Shown here in pieces: positions 1 to 10,661 of a stretch of 64,000 nt of DNA. Both the position numbers and the translations under genes were made by a program. A model generated the notes under the pieces. That model was not told the DNA's origin. It did not search any database and saw nothing but the letters and a program-made list of their open reading frames with translations. How positions within the stretch are numbered: position 1 is the stretch's first letter; every line of letters begins with the position of its first letter. This stretch comes from Glaciozyma antarctica PI12 (lineage: Eukaryota; Basidiomycota; Microbotryomycetes; Kriegeriales; Camptobasidiaceae), in contig KZ627158.1 of assembly GCA_002917775.1 (NCBI GenBank), forward strand, positions 344,578 to 408,577. The letters are read 5' to 3'.

Positions 1-3000
1 CGCTGAAGCATCGACGTAGGCTCGTTGAAGAAGACGGGGAACGACTGCGACGAACGAGTCAGCCCACGCTCCCAAACCGCAAACGCATTAGAAACTCACA
101 ATCTTGGTAAGGTCCTTGCCGATAGATCCCTTGAGAATAGCCCAAAGCGACACCGGCGGGCGGTTATCGTTGTCGATCGGCAACCGCTGCCGCAAGTTCT
201 TGTACCCCTCGTACGGCGCCAGGTCCATATCCAGAATGTACTTCTCCGCCGGCTTAGCCCTCATGACTACTCCATCATCGGTAAATCGGTAAACTCCCAC
301 TCTCGATCGCCTCGAAAAACTCCTCGAAAAAGTCCTCGCTCTCGTCGTCCGCCTCTCCGACGAGCGCAGAATCGACGAGCTGCTCCAGTTCGAGGGGGTT
401 GAGCGTGTGCATCGTTGCGGAGCGCATGCGCATGCGGGAAGGGCTGAGAGATCCGCTGGCGGCGCGTCCGCGAGAACCGGTGGGGATGACGCTGAGGCGG
501 AGGTTGGACGAGGGAGATGCCGTGAGGGGAGGAGGGAGGAAAGCTTCGCCGTCTTGAGGGAGTTGCGCGAGACTGGAATCCAAATCGGCGTAGCTGAGCG
601 TCGGCGACAGTGCCGGAGAAGTAGCCAGCGTGGCGCGAACCTCCTGCAGCGCTCGCTTCCGCCGCGTGTTGTCCCTCCCGACCTTCTGCAGCTCGAGCTC
701 GATCGCCGCGTGCTGAGCTGCGACCTCCTTCATGTTCTCCTCCCACAACCGCTTGGCGTCGATCTCGCGTTCGTACTTGCGCACGAAATACCGCTCGCGC
801 TGCCCGACGACGTCCGTGTACTCGTTCAGCATCCCGCCGAGTGAAGCGAGCGATCCTCGTAGCGCTTCCTTGACGTCCGCTTGCCGTCCCGTGCTTGAAT
901 GGATGCTCGAAGGCCGGCTGCTGAGGTCCGTAGGCGGGGCGAGCTCGTCGCGCGAAGGGACGACGAGGGAGGCGAGGAGCTGGACGGTGAGCTCGAGCTG
1001 GGCTTTCGTAGCGTTGGCAAGGAGCTCAAAGTCGTCTGCGCGCGGGACTCCCTCGGCGTCGCCGTTAAACGTCTCGTCGTCGCCCATGATCGAGCCATCG
1101 CGGTCGCCGAACGAGCCGGCGGGAGAGGGCTGACGTGAAGGATCACCGTTCACCTGCGGTCCGCGATCGTCGAGCGTGGGTGCGATAGAGGTAGCGTAAG
1201 TCGACGAGTTGGAGCCGGTGCGAACCATCTTGTCGGAGTCGCGGGCGAACTCGATATTTTGGCGGAGGACTTCGACCCAACGCATGACTTCGACGGGGTC
1301 TAGAGTAGCGCACAGATGAGTGATGGCTCAAGGAGCGAAAGCAAGGAGGACGCACGGTTGCCCTTGAGCCAAAAGCTGGGGAACGACTTGCCGAGCTTGT
1401 TGCTGATCTCGAACTTGAGCTTGTCGGGTCCAGGCGGCAGGATACGCGCGACGCTCATGCTGATCGCTCCTCTCGACGCCTTGCCTTCATCCTCCTGACT
1501 GCGGTAATACGAGAGCGTCCCTGCGAGTTCGCACCATCAGCTCCTGCCCTTCCCAACGCTCCCAGCGCGACGTACCGTTGTCGAGAACAAACCACCGCGA
1601 GCGGTAACCTCGAGCCATGTTCGTCCACTTGCTGAGGTACCCCCGCATCGACGGCGGCTGTCCAACGACGGGCGCGCTCCCCAAATCCGACGCCGCACGC
1701 AACGCTCTCCCTTCGTTCGTAGCCGCTGCACCACGACCATCAGCTTCCTCCCCCCATGCGCGAAGAAGAACCGATCTCACCATGCCTCAAGACCTGCTTA
1801 ATCCGCTCGTCCTTCGCCAAATCGACCGGGATCTTGCCCTTCCTATCCCTCGCCAGTACGTCCCCACCCTTGGCGATCACCAGCTTGATAATCCCCAAAT
1901 CCTTCCTCCTCGCCGCCTCGTGCAACACCGTACTCCCACTCACTCCATCCTTGGCTCCAAAGTCGATACACCTCGAACGTGGCTTGGCGATAAAGTGGTA
2001 CAGCTTCTCAGCCGCTACGTTCGAGACGTGGCCCGAGGCGGCCGAGACGTTCACGCTGGTAGTAAGAGTAGTAGGAGAGGTGGGAAGGGTCGGGGAGAGA
2101 GGAGGGAGAGGAGGGGCTTGGGAGATCTTGGGAGAGGCGGAGGTGAGGTGGGTGGAGAGGCGCGAGGAGGTTCCTTCGGAGGAGGGGGAGGCGACGTAGG
2201 TTGCTAAGAGGGTGAGGAAGGTCTCGTTGTAGTGCGAGCGGGAGACTGTGGAAGGGCGTTAAGAGGCGCAGGAGGAGCAAGCCGAAGCACGCACCAGAGA
2301 TGAGCCCAGCGACTTCTGAGCCTCCGACGACGTCCATGCACGTCTTGCTGGCGTTATCCTTGACCGTGTCGTCTACGTTGGGCTGGTTGAGAAAGAGAGC
2401 TACGCAGTCGGTGCGGTTGAGAGAGGCGGCAAGGTGGAGAGGGGTCTGGCCTCGAGCGTCCTGGGCGTTGAGGGATTGGGGGCAGTACTGTAGGACGAGC
2501 TCGATAGTCGGGTCTGAGCGCCGTGGATCAGCTAGCGCCACTATAGCAGCTTGTGAAGGACTCACACTTGGCGCAGCGCACTGCGAGATGAAGTGGAGTG
2601 CTTGTCCCGCCTACTTCAACGATGCTGCACGGCTCTGAGGTTCCTGCTCTTGGCTTCCCGCTCGAGTAAGAAGACAAGAGTGAACTGATCGTAGCAGAGT
2701 CCCCTATAGGACCAGTAGAGGGTCAGGACCATCGTAATCGAGCTCCCCGCCTCGTGTCGAACGCACCAGCTCTCAGCACCTCCAAAAGCTTGTAAAGCGG
2801 CAGGACCTCCTCAGGACCCGCTGCAGTCACACGCCCGTGATCAGCTCTGCCCTCCCGCTCCTTGGCTGACTCTGGGCGCACCTTTTGAAGCCAGGGCAGT
2901 CATAGCCGACGTGGTGGCGGAAGCATCTTCGGCCATCCGCGATGGCGAGGGGGGCGCTGTTGTTGAGCGGTTGAAGGAGGATCGAGGGGGTGATACCTTG

Positions 3001-3047
3001 ATAGGAGTGGGCGTCTTGGAGCGCGGCGGGTGGTGAGAGTGAGGCAT
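1..3047 (-). CDS. OSH1: Oxysterol-binding protein, Osh1/Osh2 type (partial, C-terminus off the left edge)
   Basis: Lipid-transfer protein that exchanges sterol and phosphoinositide at ER contact sites. Reading from the right: a Ser/Pro-rich N-terminus starting at the ATG at 3047; ankyrin repeats spread over several exons ([12 protein letters not shown] near 2600, [13 protein letters not shown] near 2440, [19 protein letters not shown] near 1930); a PH domain near 1620 ([20 protein letters not shown]); a coiled region near 700; an acidic FFAT-like stretch ([10 protein letters not shown]) near 330 that would bind VAP proteins; then the start of the sterol-binding ORD domain ([20 protein letters not shown]) near 180. 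This order is the known Osh1/Osh2 order. At least five introns are present. The frame between the FFAT stretch and the ORD breaks near 283 by one base. Divergent from the NADPH oxidase. The rest of the ORD, including the lipid-binding core, is outside the window. Confidence 0.88.
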
Positions 3048-3923
3048 GGGAGAGAGGGAGAGAGCAACGTTGTCAGCTGGGGGGCTCGCGCTCAAGGCGG
3101 CGGGCGCTGAGGCCCTCTCGCTCTGTGCTCACCTCGAAGCTGGTCTTGCTCTTGGAGGTGTTGCTGCTCTGTCGTCGTCGTCGTCGTCGTCGGGGTGAAG
3201 GAGCTGACCTCGCCATTCCTCTCCCTCCAGCCCTGAGTGCTATTCAAATCGACAAGGCGCCGACGATCTCGCTGAGGGGAGTACGTTCAGGTCGTTCCTG
3301 GTGGTGCCTGCTCCTCCTCGATGGGCAGGTGTGGAGGTTTTGTCGTTCTCGTAAACCTTGTGTAGCTGCACCAGGTCTTGAGTATTAAAAACGAAGAATC
3401 TCTCAGCACGCGGTTCGCTCCATCTCGCTGGGCCAGCACTGGCAGCCTCAAAGCCGACTTCTTTCACCGCTCGAGAAAGGCAGAGAAGCGCGACCCGTTC
3501 CACACCACGAATAATCGAAGTCGAGGGAGAAAAAGAAGGCGGAGAGGAATACCATGTCCGCGGACGAAGTGGAAGGCGCTGCTTTCTTGAGGACGAGTCC
3601 TTCCTTTCGCAAGCTGAGCGCTTAAGCCTGAAGCTGCACGCTCCTTTGACAACGTCTTGGAGCACGTCGTTGCGAAACGAAGGGAGAAAAGAAAGGATGA
3701 CCGTGAACGAGCTCCTCTGGTCGTCGTCAAGCAGGACGAGTCAACTCTCCCTTCTCCCCCTTCTCCCCCTTCCATTTCTCTCTGAGCTATCAGGCAGGCT
3801 CTAGTACCTCACTTACATCCTCATTCTTTGAGCGTCCACATCGACCTCAGCCACTCTCTCTGCCCCCTCTACCTTTCCCTTCACAATCAGCTCCCACCCC
3901 TCTCCCCACTCTCCCTACAACAA
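3048..3923. other. Intergenic, shared 5' region of OSH1 and NOXA
   Basis: About 0.9 kb between two divergent start codons, so it should carry both promoters. It contains a GTC trinucleotide tract (3171-3192) and pyrimidine-rich stretches just before the NOXA start (3780-3920). Short open frames on both strands show no recognisable domain and are not called. Confidence 0.5.
3171..3192. repeat. (GTC)n microsatellite
   Basis: About seven uninterrupted GTC units, lying upstream of the OSH1 start codon and probably in its 5' leader or promoter. Confidence 0.8.
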
Positions 3924-6401
3924 ATGGCACCTCAGACCTGGTACATCCGCGAGTTCACGGGCAGGAGGCTAATCTGGAACCTCTGGTGAGCAGAGAAGCG
4001 GCACGAGCGGGCGGTCGTGAGGGAGAGCTGACGCGGGTTCCGCAGCTACTACGTCGGTCACGTCGGTCTATTTGCATATGGCTGGAACAAGCAGGTGAGT
4101 ATGCAGTGGTGGAAGAACGTGGGCAAGGAGCTGACGAGGGAGCAGATGGCCGACCCGGCGCTGGCAGGGCTTAACCAGCTCAAGTTCTCCGTTTGGATCA
4201 GTCGTGGAGCTGGACTTGCGCTCGGAGTGGATGGATTGCTCCTCATGCTTCCAGGTAAGCTCATTTGGTTGCAGAAGGTTGAAGAAGGGAAGCTGACGAG
4301 CGAGATCAGTCCTTCGCAACACGCTGCGCGTCCTCCGCCCTTCCATCACCTGGCTCATCCCCCTCGACGAGAACATCTGGTTCCACCGTCAGATCGCCTA
4401 CAGCATGCTATTTTTCACCATCGTTCACACTACCGCTCACTGCAAGTCGTGAGATCGGGAAGCAGAGGCGAGAGCTGATAGCGAACGCAGATGTCAACAT
4501 GATCAACGTCGAGCTCACTCAGGTTCGCAAGGAGACGGCGGCGGGGATCATGTACACGCAGCCTGGAGCTTTCACTGGCCATGTCATGCTCGTCATCGTG
4601 CGTCCTCCGTTCTCTTTCCGTGACTTTGACTGACCTTCGCACGCGGCAGATGTTCCTTATGTACGCTCGTTCTCTGCTCCACCTTTTCTCCTTGCTGACC
4701 ACTCCACATGCACGAAGGTACACGACGGCGCACCACAAGATTCGTGCTCAATGCTTCGAGGCGTTCTGGTACACTCACCACCTGGTTCGTCTCTCGCTCT
4801 CGAATCTCGCTCGTTTCTAACCCCCTTCGCAGGCGTTCTTCTTCATGCTCGGTCTCTACACTCACGCCAGTACGTCTCCTCATTCCTCTCAAATTCGCTG
4901 CTGAGCTGAGTTCCCGCAGCCGGCTGCTTCGTCCGCGGTGCTCTCCCCGGCGAATCCGTCCGCTGCCTCGGCTACGAATCCTGGCAGTACGTCCTCCTCT
5001 CCTCCCTCATCCCCACTCACCCCTTCTACAGCTGGACAATCTGGGGCGGCATCGCCTACTTCCTCGAGCGTCTCTACCGCGAAGTCCGCTCTCGTCGCGC
5101 TACCAAGATCATCGGCGTCCTCATGCACCCCTCTGGCGCTATGGAGATCCGGTTCGACAAGCCTTCGCTCAAGTACAAGGCGGGACAATGGATTTTCATC
5201 AACGTTCCCGAGGTCTCGGGGTGGCAGTGGCATCCTTTTACCATCTCTTCCGCCCCGGACGATCCGTATGTCTCGTGCCATATCCGCCAAGTCGGCGACT
5301 TCACCAGGTACGTCCTCTCCTCCTTCTTTCGTAGTCGGAGCTGATGAGCGCAGAGCGCTGGGAGAAAGGCTAGGATGCACGGCGGCTCTCGCGGCGGAGA
5401 TTTCGTTGACGGCGTCGGGGAAGGGGGAGAAGCTGGGGTATGGAGGAGGCGAGTTTGTGGATGCTAGTGGCGCGTTGGCGGCGGCGGGGAGGTTGCCGAC
5501 GTTGAGGATTGATGGACCGTTCGGTGAGCTTTTTTCGCAAGGAGTGGGCGGGTGAAGCTGAGGAAGTTGTTTGCAGGTGCGCCGGCGGAGGATGTGTTCA
5601 AGCATGAGGGTGGGTTGGCTTGCTCGTCCGGTGCTGTGCGAAGGACGCTGAACTCGGTCGTTGGCAGTCGCGGTGCTCATTGGAACTGGAATCGGCGTCA
5701 CGCCCTTCGCAAGCATCCTCAAGAACATCTGGTGAGTCCGTTCTCTCTCGCTCTCGCAGTCGAAGAGCTGATTTCGCGACGCAGGTACATGCAGCAGAAG
5801 AACAAGCTCGGAGCCCTTCGTCGCGTCGAGTTCATCTGGGTTAACCGCGAAACCGGTTCTTTTGAGTGGTTCCAGACGCTCCTTAAGAGTCTCGAAGTGC
5901 GTTCGATTCCTCCCTCGTCGCAGCTAAAGCTGACGACCCTTCGTTCAGGCGCACACCGACCCGGAATTCCTCCGTATCAGCATGTACCTCACCGCCAAGG
6001 TCGACATCGACACTCTGAACAACATCGCCATCAACGGTGCGTTCTCTCCCATCTTTCCTTGTCCTTGGGCCTAACAGACGAGCCCTCGCCACAGACGCCG
6101 GAGACGAATTCGACGCCCTCACCAACCTCCGTTCTCGCACCCAATTCGGCCGCCCAGATTTCTCCGCCATCTTCAACAACCTCCGCAACGCGATCGATAC
6201 GGGCGCTTACCTCCCCGGCCGCGAGAGTGCGTTGAGGACGAACGTCGGAGGTGCGTCTTTCCCTCGCTCGGCTGCGGGTGGGACTGATGAGAGGTAGTCT
6301 ACTACTGCGGTCCTGGAGCGCTTGCGAAGACACTGAAGGTCAAGGCGAATAAGGCGTCGTCGGATTCGGTCAAGTTCTCGTTTGCGAAGGAGCACTTCTG
6401 A
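3924..6401 (+). CDS. NOXA: NADPH oxidase, NoxA type
   Basis: Membrane flavocytochrome that moves electrons from NADPH through FAD and two haems to oxygen, giving superoxide. The spliced product (about 560 residues, roughly ten introns) starts MAPQTWYIREFTGRRLIWNL, with no EF-hands or long N-terminal extension, which favours NoxA over NoxC. Paired haem histidines sit in FHRQIAYSMLFFTIVHTTAH and in FWYTHHLAFFFMLGLYTH. The FAD site is WQWHPFTISSAP. NADPH-binding motifs are GTGIGVTPFASILKN and CGPGALAK. The C-terminus ends SFAKEHF, close to the FxKExF end typical of Nox enzymes. Ferric reductases share the fold, but the ALMHPSGAMEIRF-like segment (here VLMHPSGAMEIRF) and this C-terminus point to Nox. 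No NoxR-like or Rac gene is visible nearby. Confidence 0.9.
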
Positions 6402-7308
6402 GCGCGTCGGCGAGGTTGTTTGCGTCCTTTTGTGCTTGAATTGGGAGATTCTGATGAGGTGGTCGCGCAGGCTTGTGCTGGAGGGTGGACGGTGCTTGTA
6501 GGAGAGGCTGGAGTGTGGGAAATGCAGCGTAGCGGGCTACGTTTGTTTTAGACGTCGACGACGCGAGGTGCTGCGGCACAGGGAGAGCTGCTGGTCTACC
6601 AGTCCTCGCGCCAGTGGTCGCGCGTCTTCCTTCACTGCGTTTGGGTTATAAAGCTGGAGTAACTCGCATTCAAGAGCACTCGAAGCGCGACGCTGTGCAG
6701 GAGGCGGAGCCTGCTCAACGCGAGGGCCTTGTTCCTTTCCTCCTTCTCGCTCCTCTCGCTCCTCTCCCTCCTTCCAAGCTACCGCTCCTAGAATCGCACA
6801 CCATAGGAAGCTAAAAGCAGCTACTTCTTCACCGCCCCTGTTCTCACCGTCGCTTCTACCTCTTCCTCGGTTTGAGAGTCGTTCTCGCCGTCGCTCCTAC
6901 ATCAGCGACTAAGGAAGCACCAGCCTCGCTGGGGGGAAGAGCTCTCCCAGCCATTCGAGTCCGACGATTGCGGTTATTGTCTCCCTTCGGGCTAACGCTG
7001 CCCAACTCGGCGTCACAGACATCGACCTCGACCCCCTCTGCTGCGCGATTTGTCGAGATTCGCACGAGATGTTGACTCGACTCGCGTACCGCCTTGCTGA
7101 GCAAGACGTGGCTCATCTCGGTGCTGGTCGTCGAGGAGGGTAAAACGCTGGTAGACGAGCGAAGTGGCGAGCGAAGTGGCGAGCGAAGTGGCGAGGTCTT
7201 GATGGCGGTGCGCTGAGCGCGTTGTCGTTGCTCGCACATTGAAATCCTTTTGCCAGCATTCCGTCAAAAAAGCTCTCGTGAGGCTTGAAAAATGGCACCA
7301 GAGAATAA
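6402..7308. other. Intergenic between NOXA and the UPF0643 gene
   Basis: About 0.9 kb between two gene 3' ends. Open frames on both strands are low-complexity and have no recognisable domain. It holds a 12-base tandem repeat (7157-7195). Nothing else supported. Confidence 0.5.
7157..7195. repeat. 12-bp tandem repeat, three copies plus a part copy
   Basis: The unit GAGCGAAGTGGC is repeated perfectly three times and followed by GAG. It lies between the 3' ends of two convergent genes. Confidence 0.85.
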
Positions 7309-8185
7309 TCACATTCCTCGCTCCTCGGCCCCTTGCACCTCTCCTCCCCTCCATTGCTCGACACTCACTCCCCTCTCCCCCCTCGCCTTCCTAAGCACAT
7401 ATCTCTCCAGTCCATAACTCTCATACATCTCCTCCGCCAACCTCATCGCCCTAACATGCGCCTCTCCCGAACTAGCGCGCACGGCATCCCTCCTCGACAT
7501 CCAGATGCAAGCAGCGAGATTACTGCCTTGCGAGTTTGGGACGCCAAACCAGTAGGCTAGGAGTCCGCCGGCCTGGAGGGGCGTTAGTGGGGAAGAGGTA
7601 AGGAGAGGGGACGTACGGAAACGGCTTCTTCGTGGGCGAGACGGTCGGCTTCGTAGAGGTCGGTGGAGGGAGAGCCGGGGGCGCGTGTCGAGCGAAAGGC
7701 GACGATGTACCTATAGTTCACGCGTCAGTTCGGAGCAAAGGGAAGGTAGAGACGAGGACGATCCATTCTCGTATCACGTCTGCAGGCAGCACAAGCTCCT
7801 CCCAGTTAAAAGCATCCTCGTAAGCTCCGTACGCATAATTCGCCGTCGTCGGCCTGAACTCCTTCAGCGCATGATGCAGCGCAATAGAAGCCTCATCAAT
7901 CTTCGGCAGCCGACTCGTTGTGAATCCCACCGCAGGTTGGTCAAAGCTGAACGGGGTCGGTTCTGCGACGCGCGATTGGGTCGGAAGGAGGGAGAGGAGG
8001 GGAGGGAGGTAGAGGAGTTCTGAAGAGGGGGTACGATGGAGGTCGGGGAGTTCGGTTGGAACGCGGGAGGAGGGGCGGGTGCGAGAGCGTTTGGAGACGG
8101 TAGGGGAGGAGAAAGGGCAGGACGAGGAGGAGGAGCTACCGGAGACCGGGCAGCTGCTGGAAAATGCGACGGCGGTGGCGGACAT
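7309..8185 (-). CDS. UPF0643-family protein of unknown function
   Basis: Starts MSATAVAFSSSCPVSG with a Ser-rich variable N-terminus. The conserved part follows: RLPKIDEASIALHHALKEF, then FNWEELVLPADVIREW, YIVAFRSTRAPGSP, HEEAVSAGGLLAYWFGVPN, and a last exon with NLAACIWMSRRDAVRASSG and MYESYGLERYVL. I recall this pattern from the fungal UPF0643 family, whose function is not known. The intron joining EW to YIVAFRS has a proper TAG acceptor near 7714, but the phase needed puts a GA, not GT, at the donor (7763/7764). A second intron near 7600 is canonical. The start is chosen because the divergent MYND gene begins 187 bases away; the longer open frame upstream is low-complexity. Confidence 0.7.
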
Positions 8186-8371
8186 TCTTGCGAGTGATTG
8201 GGAAGAGGTCAAGGGCAGTACTGTCCTCGAGAATTTTGAGGGAGGGACGCCGTTCGACAAGAAGTTGTCGAGATTGCGTCTTCGACTTGACACCCGCGGC
8301 TTCTTTTTTCCGTGGGAGACTGGGTGTGGCGCCAGGAGCTGAGCTGGACCGAGGAGCTCTCTCAGACTACG

Positions 8372-10586
8372 ATGGCGCCCAAGAAGAAGACGAGCGCTGC
8401 AGGCAGCAAAGTCAGCGTCAAGGCACTGCTCGAAGCAATCGGGGACGAGCAGGACATCCGCGCCGTTACCAACACCATCTCCTCCGTCCTTCAGCTCGAC
8501 CTCTCCCAGCGCAGCGGCCTCCGCGACGTCCACAAGGTGAGCGCAGACGAGGGGACGGCGGGAAGAGTGAGCTGATGCAAAGGCGCAGAGCTGTGGCGTG
8601 TGATGGGCAAAATGAAACCGCTGTGGGAGGTGGAGGAGGAAAGGGTGCAAGCTGCGCTGTGCGTGCTGATGGGGCGATTGTCGATCGACTCGGTGCTCAG
8701 GACAAGCTGGTGGCGGAAGGTAAGCGCTCGCGAACAAGGCTGGGGCGTCGGAGGGCAAGGAGGGAGCTGATCCGTGTTCGCTTTGAGCAGGCACTCTGGC
8801 GCACCTGGCGCGGCTCCTCGACAACCCTGCTTGCGTTCTCGTTGCTCTCAAAGCCCTAGCTATCATCGCCTGTCATGGTGGCGAAGCAGAGCGGCTCGCT
8901 GTGGCCAAGTCGACCTCCGGAGCTGTCTTGTCTCTCGCTGCCCGCGTGGACGAGACGGACCCGCTCTTCGCCCGCTGCATTACTGTGCTCTCGCACTCGT
9001 GTATGTTGCTTCCGGAGAAGCGAAAGGCTGCGGTGCGTTCTTTCCATCCCGAACCTCACGCGAACTGAACCCTCCGCAATCTTAGGGAATCAACGACGCT
9101 GCGCTACTCGAAGTCTGTGTCAAGGCGTGTCGGGCTCTGTGAGTCGCGAACGGATCTGAGCCGAATTGTACTGAATCTGCTGCTCTAGGGACGACTCGAC
9201 GGCCACGCACGGTTTCCAAGCCGTCGCCAAACTCGTCGAAGGCGGCAAGATGTCAAAGGTCGTTCCCGCTGTCCTCTCCTGCCTCGTCGGCCATCTACGG
9301 CACCCAGAGTCCTGGCAACGCGCAGAAGCCTACATGGCACTACAGACGTGAGCTCTTTCTCTTCCCTCCTTGTTCCCCTGTTGACCCCTCAAAGCCTCGC
9401 TGCGCCCGAGTCTCAGCTCGAGAGCATGTCGTTCGACAAGTCGACGAAAGCGGCTGTCATCGAGTGCAAGCTTCTCCTCGCGACGCGCAAGTACGTTCAG
9501 GGACACCAGGCTGCCGAGAAGTATCTCGCTGTCGATCCTGATGTACGTCGGCTTTCTCTCTCCCGACGGCCTCCGCTGAATCTCTTCTCGCCCACAGTGG
9601 GCTTATATGTACTATATCCTCGCGATGGGTAACCCCGACCCCACCGCCGGTTTCAAATGGGCCAAAAAGGTCCGTTCCTCCCCTCACCCTCATTCCACTC
9701 TAACATCCCACAGGGCATCGTCTCCGGCCCTCAAGGCTACATGCAGCGCAACCTCCTCCAAGCCTCCACCGACTACGCCACCACTCTCGCGCGTAACGTC
9801 CTGAACGGCAACATCGTCGGGATCTGCGACCGCTCGCAAATGCACGCTGTCGTCGCTGCTTTCCTCCGTTCCGCCGCTGCGGACGCGGAGAGCTACACGC
9901 GCACTTCGGCGCCGGATTCGAGAGCGTTGAGGATGATGTTCTACAAGAGTTTCTGCCTCGATTTGTATGTGCGCGGAAAGGGGGTCGGGAGGGATTTGAG
10001 GAAGGAGTTTGCGAGGACGTTGGAACAGTTGAGGAGGGTTGAGCATCTTCGCCAGAGGATATTTGGACCGCCGGTGGTGGTGCAGAATCAGGTGGTGTGG
10101 GAGACGGTGCTGAGGGTGTATGCGAAGGCGGCGGAGGAGTGGGATAAGGTGTTTGTGGCGACGGGAGCGGGAGGAGGTGCGAGGGAGGAAGTGGACGACG
10201 ATGGAGTGGAGGAGTTGATGAAGAGTCTTTGTTGTGGGGAAAAGCCTGAGGGAGGAGGAGACGAGCATCGACGTCTTCGTGATACGCTGGACGAGGAGTC
10301 GGTCGCGCTGTGAGTGGCTTCGCTGTTCATCGCTTTCGCGCTCGCTGATTCACTTTTTGTCACCGCAGACTTGCATGCTCGACGTGCCAGAACCTTTCGG
10401 TCGCGCTCAAGAAGTGCAGTGCTTGCGGGCGAGCTCGCTACTGCGACACGCGTTGCTCAAGGAAGGGCTGGTGAGATCCCCGCTCTCCTCATTCTCGCTC
10501 GCAAGTCTGATGAGTTGTTCCCTCCCAGGAAAGCACACAAGAAAGCCTGTCAGGAGTTCACGAAAGCCAAGGCCGCACAGCAGTAG
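8372..10586 (+). CDS. MYND zinc-finger protein (copy A of an inverted pair)
   Basis: N-terminus MAPKKKTSAAGSKVSVKALL, then an alpha-helical, HEAT/armadillo-like middle (ARLLDNPACVLVALKALAII; GFQAVAKLVEGGKMSKVVPA), and a C-terminal MYND finger with the Cys spacing CSTCQNLSVALKKCSACGRA, then RYCDTRCSRKGWKAHKKAC. MYND fingers usually bind proline-rich peptides. No SET domain, so it is not a SMYD methyltransferase. Six or more introns of 50-70 bp. Compared with its neighbour at 10662-13460, the segment VLR-DKL is conserved but the frame slips by one base near 8700, beside a short G run. Specific function unknown; the middle helices may be a protein-interaction scaffold. Confidence 0.8.
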
Positions 10587-10661
10587 CTCTCGTCGTTCGC
10601 GAAATATATCCCTCGCATTCACGTCAACAAGCTCAATTCCAAGCCTCGCCGTTCAGACCTT

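Noticed and set aside
3924-6401. Ferric reductase identity for the flavocytochrome gene
   Set aside because: Domain spacing, the HPSGAMEIRF block and the SFAKEHF C-terminus match Nox better.
8186-8866. Extended N-terminus of the UPF0643 frame reaching to 8866
   Set aside because: It runs across the divergent MYND gene start and is low-complexity; the ATG at 8185 fits better.
8372-10586. SMYD-type histone methyltransferase
   Set aside because: A MYND finger is present, but no SET domain motif is visible.
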